34,415 nt of DNA from a virus. Below are positions 31,831 through 34,415 of this stretch, in pieces (position 1 is the stretch's first letter; every line of letters starts with the position of its first letter). The notes below the pieces were generated by a model, which did not search any database, had not been told where the DNA came from, and worked only from the letters and a program-made list of their open reading frames with translations. The stretch covers positions 1-34,415 of IMG/VR virus record IMGVR_UViG_3300030390_000425; one strand, written 5' to 3'. Both the position numbers and the translations under genes were made by a program.

Positions 31831-32006
31831 CACTAACACCGGCAGACACTGCGATCCTAGAATACTTGCGCAGACAGGTAGATAGGTTGCAAGATGAACG
31901 ATACAGGCAAGACGTTAGACCGAGCATTGCAAATGAACTTCATATTGCCCAGCGCGATCTTAAAGAGTTTACATCTGATTTAAGAAAAAAAGGATACCAC
32001 ATATAA
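31827..32006 (+). CDS. Small helical protein of early operon (59 aa)
   Basis: The start is chosen by the ATGA overlap with the zinc finger gene. The end overlaps the next ATG as TAATG. The sequence is a charged amphipathic helix pair, with ILEYLRRQVDRLQDERYRQD and IAQRDLKEFTSDLRKKGYHI, likely a coiled-coil dimer. The function is unknown. Both overlaps with neighbours strongly support that it is translated. Confidence 0.75.
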   Translation: MTLTPADTAILEYLRRQVDRLQDERYRQDVRPSIANELHIAQRDLKEFTSDLRKKGYHI

Positions 32007-32410
32007 TGGTAAAGATAGTTGACGTTGAAATCTCTTTGGATAATTTCAAGCGCGCGTTTAATCGTATACCTACTCAGGAAGAGATTGGCATGATGATGCG
32101 GCTCAAGGCGCACAACCATGAGAAGCAACCTTCCAACGGCAAGATGCACATATCAATGAATCGGCGCTGTGATTTTCAAAAGGCCGCTCAGGACTCAGCA
32201 AGGGGAAGATCTCTTAAAGATAATGTTGTTATAACAAAGCAAGTCTGGTCAATTAATTGCTTGCTGGTTAATGGTTTGAAAAAAGACCAGATCATTGATG
32301 CGCTGCATTTGACCGAGCAAATGTATGACCGGGCTTTGGCTCGGTACAATCTCCCTAGAAAGGGACTAACCAAAAGGTTTAAGCATGAAAAGAGATCAAG
32401 TATTATCTGA
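32006..32410 (+). CDS. Putative small DNA-binding protein (134 aa)
   Basis: The protein is basic. The N-terminal part has a repressor-like IPTQEEIGMMMRLKAHN segment. The C-terminal part has a possible helix-turn-helix NGLKKDQIIDALHLTEQMYDRAL followed by YNLPRKGLTKRFKHEK, a basic tail. It could be the regulator that binds the TGCTAGCA palindromes of this operon, but no direct evidence exists beyond its basic, HTH-like character. It overlaps the following gene by 26 bp, and its ATG overlaps the preceding TAA. Confidence 0.6.
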   Translation: MVKIVDVEISLDNFKRAFNRIPTQEEIGMMMRLKAHNHEKQPSNGKMHISMNRRCDFQKAAQDSARGRSLKDNVVITKQVWSINCLLVNGLKKDQIIDALHLTEQMYDRALARYNLPRKGLTKRFKHEKRSSII

Positions 32411-32654
32411 GGCAGCGCGAATCATTAGCGGAGATCGTCACGATGATTACGGCCCAGCTTCTGATTCATTCAAAAAGATTGCAAACCTTTGGAGCGCGTA
32501 CCTTGGGGATCGTACAATAACATCAATGGATGTTTCCAACATGATGATCCTTAATAAGGTTTCACGCACTCTAACGTCACCTGAGAAGACAGACACATAC
32601 ACCGACATCTGCGGCTACTCAGCATTGTGCTGTGAAATTATGACAGAAGGATAA
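32385..32654 (+). CDS. DUF6378-like phage protein (89 aa)
   Basis: The core GDRHDDYGPASDSFKKIANLWSA, then YLG and DVSNMMILNKVSRTL, then DTYTDICGYSALCCEIM, matches the conserved pattern of DUF6378. These are small proteins of many phages with an RxxDYG...F..IA.LWSAYLG and DxxxDxxGYxAL signature. They look helical and MazG/dUTPase-like in their acidic helix pattern, but no activity is assigned to my knowledge. It lies in the early operon. It overlaps the preceding frame by 26 bp, so the start may be coupled. Confidence 0.8.
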   Translation: MKRDQVLSEAARIISGDRHDDYGPASDSFKKIANLWSAYLGDRTITSMDVSNMMILNKVSRTLTSPEKTDTYTDICGYSALCCEIMTEG

Positions 32655-32658
32655 GAAA

Positions 32659-32886
32659 ATGACCTACTGGGCAGCACTAATCCTGACCTACACCGTAAAC
32701 AGCGGCGTGATCTCTTATGAGGCCACATCAACGGTATACTTTAAAGATATGCAAGCCTGCTCCGTTGCCAGCGATGTAATCTATCCCGTTATCCTTGCGC
32801 AATCACGGGACAGCATGGCAAAGTGCAAGCGAACTGAACTACCATCCTATAGTATTAGACCGAAAGGAAGACCTAACAATGGATAA
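32659..32886 (+). CDS. Small putative exported protein (75 aa)
   Basis: The N-terminus MTYWAALILTYTVNSGVISY is hydrophobic and could be a weak signal or membrane anchor. The rest is polar, with two cysteines (QACS and AKCKR) that could form one disulphide. An AAGGATAAGAAA ribosome site precedes the ATG. It overlaps the following 30-aa gene by 8 bp. The family is not recognised; small Cys-containing exported proteins are common in phage accessory regions. Confidence 0.65.
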   Translation: MTYWAALILTYTVNSGVISYEATSTVYFKDMQACSVASDVIYPVILAQSRDSMAKCKRTELPSYSIRPKGRPNNG

Positions 32887-32971
32887 AATAGAACTTGCTG
32901 GATTGATTGGCTGCATGATCGGCTTCGTCTGCGGAGCCGTCCTTATGGCGGTAGTCGGTACAATATTTTAG
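32879..32971 (+). CDS. 30-aa membrane peptide at end of early operon
   Basis: ATG 32879 follows AAAGGAAGACCTAAC. The product MDKIELAGLIGCMIGFVCGA with VLMAVVGTIF after it is almost all hydrophobic after residue 6 and rich in Gly/Cys, typical of a small single-span membrane peptide. It overlaps the previous gene by 8 bp. It is the last gene before the convergent junction. Confidence 0.7.
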   Translation: MDKIELAGLIGCMIGFVCGAVLMAVVGTIF

Positions 32972-32975
32972 TAAT

Positions 32976-33052
32976 CGTGAGGCCAGCCTGGTGAAAAGTA
33001 ACAAAATGCTGGTTTGGTGTAGAATAAAGTTAAAATTAAAGCTGGCCTCACG
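32976..33052. repeat. 12-bp perfect inverted repeat flanking 53 bp at the convergent junction
   Basis: CGTGAGGCCAGC (32976-32987) is the reverse complement of GCTGGCCTCACG (33041-33052). The spacer is AT-rich and contains a second GCTGG at 33008 that could pair alternatively with CCAGC. It lies between the ends of the early (+) and lysis (-) operons. No T-tract follows on either strand. A structured RNA or a bidirectional, non-canonical terminator are both possible. Confidence 0.75.
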
Positions 33053-33083
33053 AAAAGCATAACACCGAATTTAATCACTGCAA

Positions 33084-33245
33084 CTACTTTTTCTTCTTGT
33101 TCATCATAGATGTTTTGGCGCTGTCCTTAAAATCTTTGGAGCTAGGCGCACCAGCCGATCCAGGCTTGCGCATTTTCTCTCCGCTGCCAGAAGCAATGCG
33201 CTTCTTTTTTGCGTTGATGTTTGAATATAATCCTTGCTTAGCCAT
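33084..33245 (-). CDS. Conserved basic 53-aa marine phage protein
   Basis: Reads MAKQGLYSNINAKKKRIASG and GEKMRKPGSAGAPSSKDF, with a Lys-rich end. Proteins of the pattern MAKQGLYxNIxAKxxRIxxGSGExMRKPGxxGAPxxxxF are common, short, unnamed genes of ocean phages and usually sit near tail or lysis genes. It is highly basic, so it could bind nucleic acid or be a virion component. ATG 33245 overlaps the amidase stop by 8 bp. This is the last gene of the late transcript. Confidence 0.8.
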   Translation of the reverse strand: MAKQGLYSNINAKKKRIASGSGEKMRKPGSAGAPSSKDFKDSAKTSMMNKKKK

Positions 33246-33672
33246 CTAACCATTCTCCTACGTTAAAACCTGGGCAAGCTTTGCTTGCATAATCATTGTG
33301 TCCTGACACTGTTTTGATTTTTGGATGCTTTTCCTTGTAGTCCGCAATCAACTTTCGTAAAGCTGCATCCTGCTCTGTCGTAAAGTTATCTTCAAACTTG
33401 CCATCGGCTACACCGCCACGACCACCGACTAAGCTCACGCCTAGAGTTGTAGAGTTTCGACCAGCAACATGCGCGCCTTTGCGATCATCTGATCGGCCAT
33501 GTGCAACTGAGCCGTCACGATGCACTATGGCATGGTAACCTATATCAGACCAGCCTCGCTCCTCAGTGTGCCAGCGGCGGATCTCAGCAACAACATCTTC
33601 AGCCGATTTACTTTCGTACCACTTGGCATTCGTTGCTGTGCAATGCACAACTATTTCATTTATTAGCCTCAT
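33238..33672 (-). CDS. Endolysin: N-acetylmuramoyl-L-alanine amidase (T7 lysozyme-like, 144 aa)
   Basis: Amidase_2 fold motifs are complete. Zinc ligands are H10 (VVHCTAT), H125 (SGHNDY) and C133 (KACPGF). Y46 (DIGYHAIVHRDG) and K131 complete the catalytic set seen in T7 lysozyme. It would cut the amide bond between MurNAc and L-Ala in peptidoglycan. No signal peptide is present, so it depends on the holin. It follows the 3TM holin with an ATGA overlap. T7 lysozyme also inhibits T7 RNA polymerase, but no phage polymerase is encoded here. Confidence 0.93.
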   Translation of the reverse strand: MRLINEIVVHCTATNAKWYESKSAEDVVAEIRRWHTEERGWSDIGYHAIVHRDGSVAHGRSDDRKGAHVAGRNSTTLGVSLVGGRGGVADGKFEDNFTTEQDAALRKLIADYKEKHPKIKTVSGHNDYASKACPGFNVGEWLDG

Positions 33673-34070
33673 TTTGTTAATCCTTGTTTCTTTTCGTAAC
33701 TGCGCAGACCACCAAGCCCGAGCATCCCCATCATAACAGTCATTAGGCTACCCATGTCAAATGATGGTAGCTCTGGTATGGCGACACCAGCTACTGTGAC
33801 GCCGAAAACTATGAATGGCTGCAACACGAAATGGTATGCAAACGCAGCACCGCAAACCCATCCGATGAATGGTCTCCAACCGCCCTTGAACACTGAACCG
33901 CTGGCTGCTTCTGCTTTGTTTACTTCTATCTGCGCAAGCATCGCTTCCTGCGCGTGCTTGTCGGCCATCGTTGTTAGGTCATGGGCCAACTGTGCCGCTT
34001 GATCCTTATCTTGTATAAACTTCCCAGCAAGCTCAGTCGCTGGCCCTATTAGTGCGCTTAATATGCCCAT
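33669..34070 (-). CDS. Holin, GTA-type 3TM family (133 aa)
   Basis: The start is ATG 34070, overlapping the TAA of the EF-hand gene (TAATG); the frame is open upstream to 34229 but that part lies inside the other gene. The N-terminus MGILSALIGPATELAGKFI and the central helix (QAAQLAHDLTTMADKHAQEAMLAQ) lead to the GSVFKGGWRPFIGWVC motif, then a hydrophobic AFAYHFVLQPFIVFG helix and a C-terminal GMLGLGGLRSYEK. The WRPFIGWVC...GGLRSYEK arrangement is characteristic of the GTA_holin_3TM family. It permeabilises the inner membrane for the amidase encoded next. Confidence 0.9.
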   Translation of the reverse strand: MGILSALIGPATELAGKFIQDKDQAAQLAHDLTTMADKHAQEAMLAQIEVNKAEAASGSVFKGGWRPFIGWVCGAAFAYHFVLQPFIVFGVTVAGVAIPELPSFDMGSLMTVMMGMLGLGGLRSYEKKQGLTK

Positions 34071-34384
34071 TACTTTCGTCCCATCCATGCTGTTGCGCCC
34101 ATGAAAGCGCCAACAATGCCAGCGCCAGAAATGTAGAATAGATTGCTTATGTCGCTTAGTGCAGTGACGCGATCCAAAGGTATAAAGAACATTGTGACTG
34201 TGAATACTGCCATGCCGACCAGTGTCCACCGGGCCATGCGAAGCTGGGCCAGGTGCTTACGCAGCGCGTCCTCTGTTTCGCGGATCTCTTTGGCCTTCAT
34301 CATCTCAGCGTCAGAGACAATTCCATCGCCATCCATGTCATAAGCGTCGTACTTGGATTGATCTTCTAGCTTTTTTGCCGCCAT
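34070..34384 (-). CDS. EF-hand membrane protein of the lysis block (104 aa)
   Basis: A calcium-binding EF-hand loop is visible at residues about 16-27 (DMDGDGIVSDAE), with the expected D-x-D-x-D-G-I-x-x-x-x-E spacing. A helix follows with AKEIRETEDALRKHLAQLRMAR, then two membrane helices (WTLVGMAVFTVTMFF and ISGAGIVGAFMGATA). Its ATG is in the terminal overlap. It directly precedes the holin, so it may regulate or sense lysis conditions or cations. The gene arrangement is seen in marine phages as I recall; the function is not established. Confidence 0.85.
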   Translation of the reverse strand: MAAKKLEDQSKYDAYDMDGDGIVSDAEMMKAKEIRETEDALRKHLAQLRMARWTLVGMAVFTVTMFFIPLDRVTALSDISNLFYISGAGIVGAFMGATAWMGRK

Positions 34385-34415
34385 TCTAATCCCCGATCTT
34401 TACCTCAAAACACTG
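34318..34415. repeat. Right copy of 98-bp direct terminal repeat
   Basis: Identical to 2-99. It contains the start of the EF-hand gene and the 31 bases upstream of it. Confidence 0.9.

Noticed and set aside
34071-34229. 53-codon upstream extension of the holin
   Set aside because: It overlaps the EF-hand gene in another frame, and TAATG coupling at 34070 gives the natural start.
1-34415. tRNA genes, integrase and attachment sites
   Set aside because: No cloverleaf, tyrosine or serine recombinase motifs, or att-like core repeats were recognised by eye; a dedicated tRNA scan was not possible.

Overview
The window looks like the complete genome of a small tailed phage, probably a marine podovirus-type phage of a proteobacterium (Alphaproteobacteria favoured, as inference). 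The evidence is a dense, almost gap-free array of phage genes: terminase subunits, portal, scaffold, coat, T7 gp11/gp12-like tail tube proteins, three large ejection-type proteins plus a small core-like protein, a T7-type tail fibre, a T7-lysozyme-like amidase and a GTA-type 3TM holin. Several small proteins are of kinds common in ocean phages. Bases 2-99 recur exactly at 34318-34415, so the sequence closes into a circle of 34,317 bp. No integrase, lysogeny repressor, RNA polymerase, DNA polymerase or tRNA was recognised.

Layout. A divergent control region (about 31445-31543) splits the genome. It carries four TGCTAGCA-type palindromes at spacings of 23, 33 and 23 bp and one candidate promoter per direction. 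To the right is a short + strand early operon (31573-32971) of seven small genes, four of them 60 codons or shorter. To the left, everything is on the - strand. The replication/recombination block comes first (31430 down to 26309): a small protein, a RuvC-like resolvase, a PD-(D/E)XK nuclease, a putative ssDNA-binding protein, a primase-helicase (AEP/RepB-like domain fused to a RepA-type ATPase), a 210-bp cluster of CCACAGT motifs (candidate origin), and a protein ending in the bacterial SSB tail DDDIPF. A hairpin terminator at 26215-26244, immediately followed by a candidate extended -10 promoter, separates this block from the late genes.

Late genes, all on the - strand: packaging (TerS, two small proteins, TerL), a GNAT acetyltransferase, portal, Bbp19-like protein, scaffold, coat and an outer capsid/decoration candidate (26179-18585); a UUCG-loop terminator; tail tube proteins A and B; four internal/ejection proteins (15919-7480); T7-type tail fibre; a small structural protein; and three paralogous fibres, each with exactly seven repeats of about 50 residues (predicted seven-bladed beta-propellers). 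The lysis cassette runs through the circular join: XhlA-like protein, two small conserved proteins, EF-hand membrane protein, holin, amidase and a 53-aa basic protein. Early and late transcription converge on a 12-bp inverted repeat (32976-33052).

How it works together (inference). With no polymerase of its own, the phage would prime and unwind DNA with its primase-helicase and recruit host Pol III, possibly through SSB-tail mimicry. The resolvase and nuclease would process concatemers for the terminase. Most adjacent - strand genes are coupled by TAATG or ATGA overlaps. The largest non-coding gap is about 210 bp (26903-27113).
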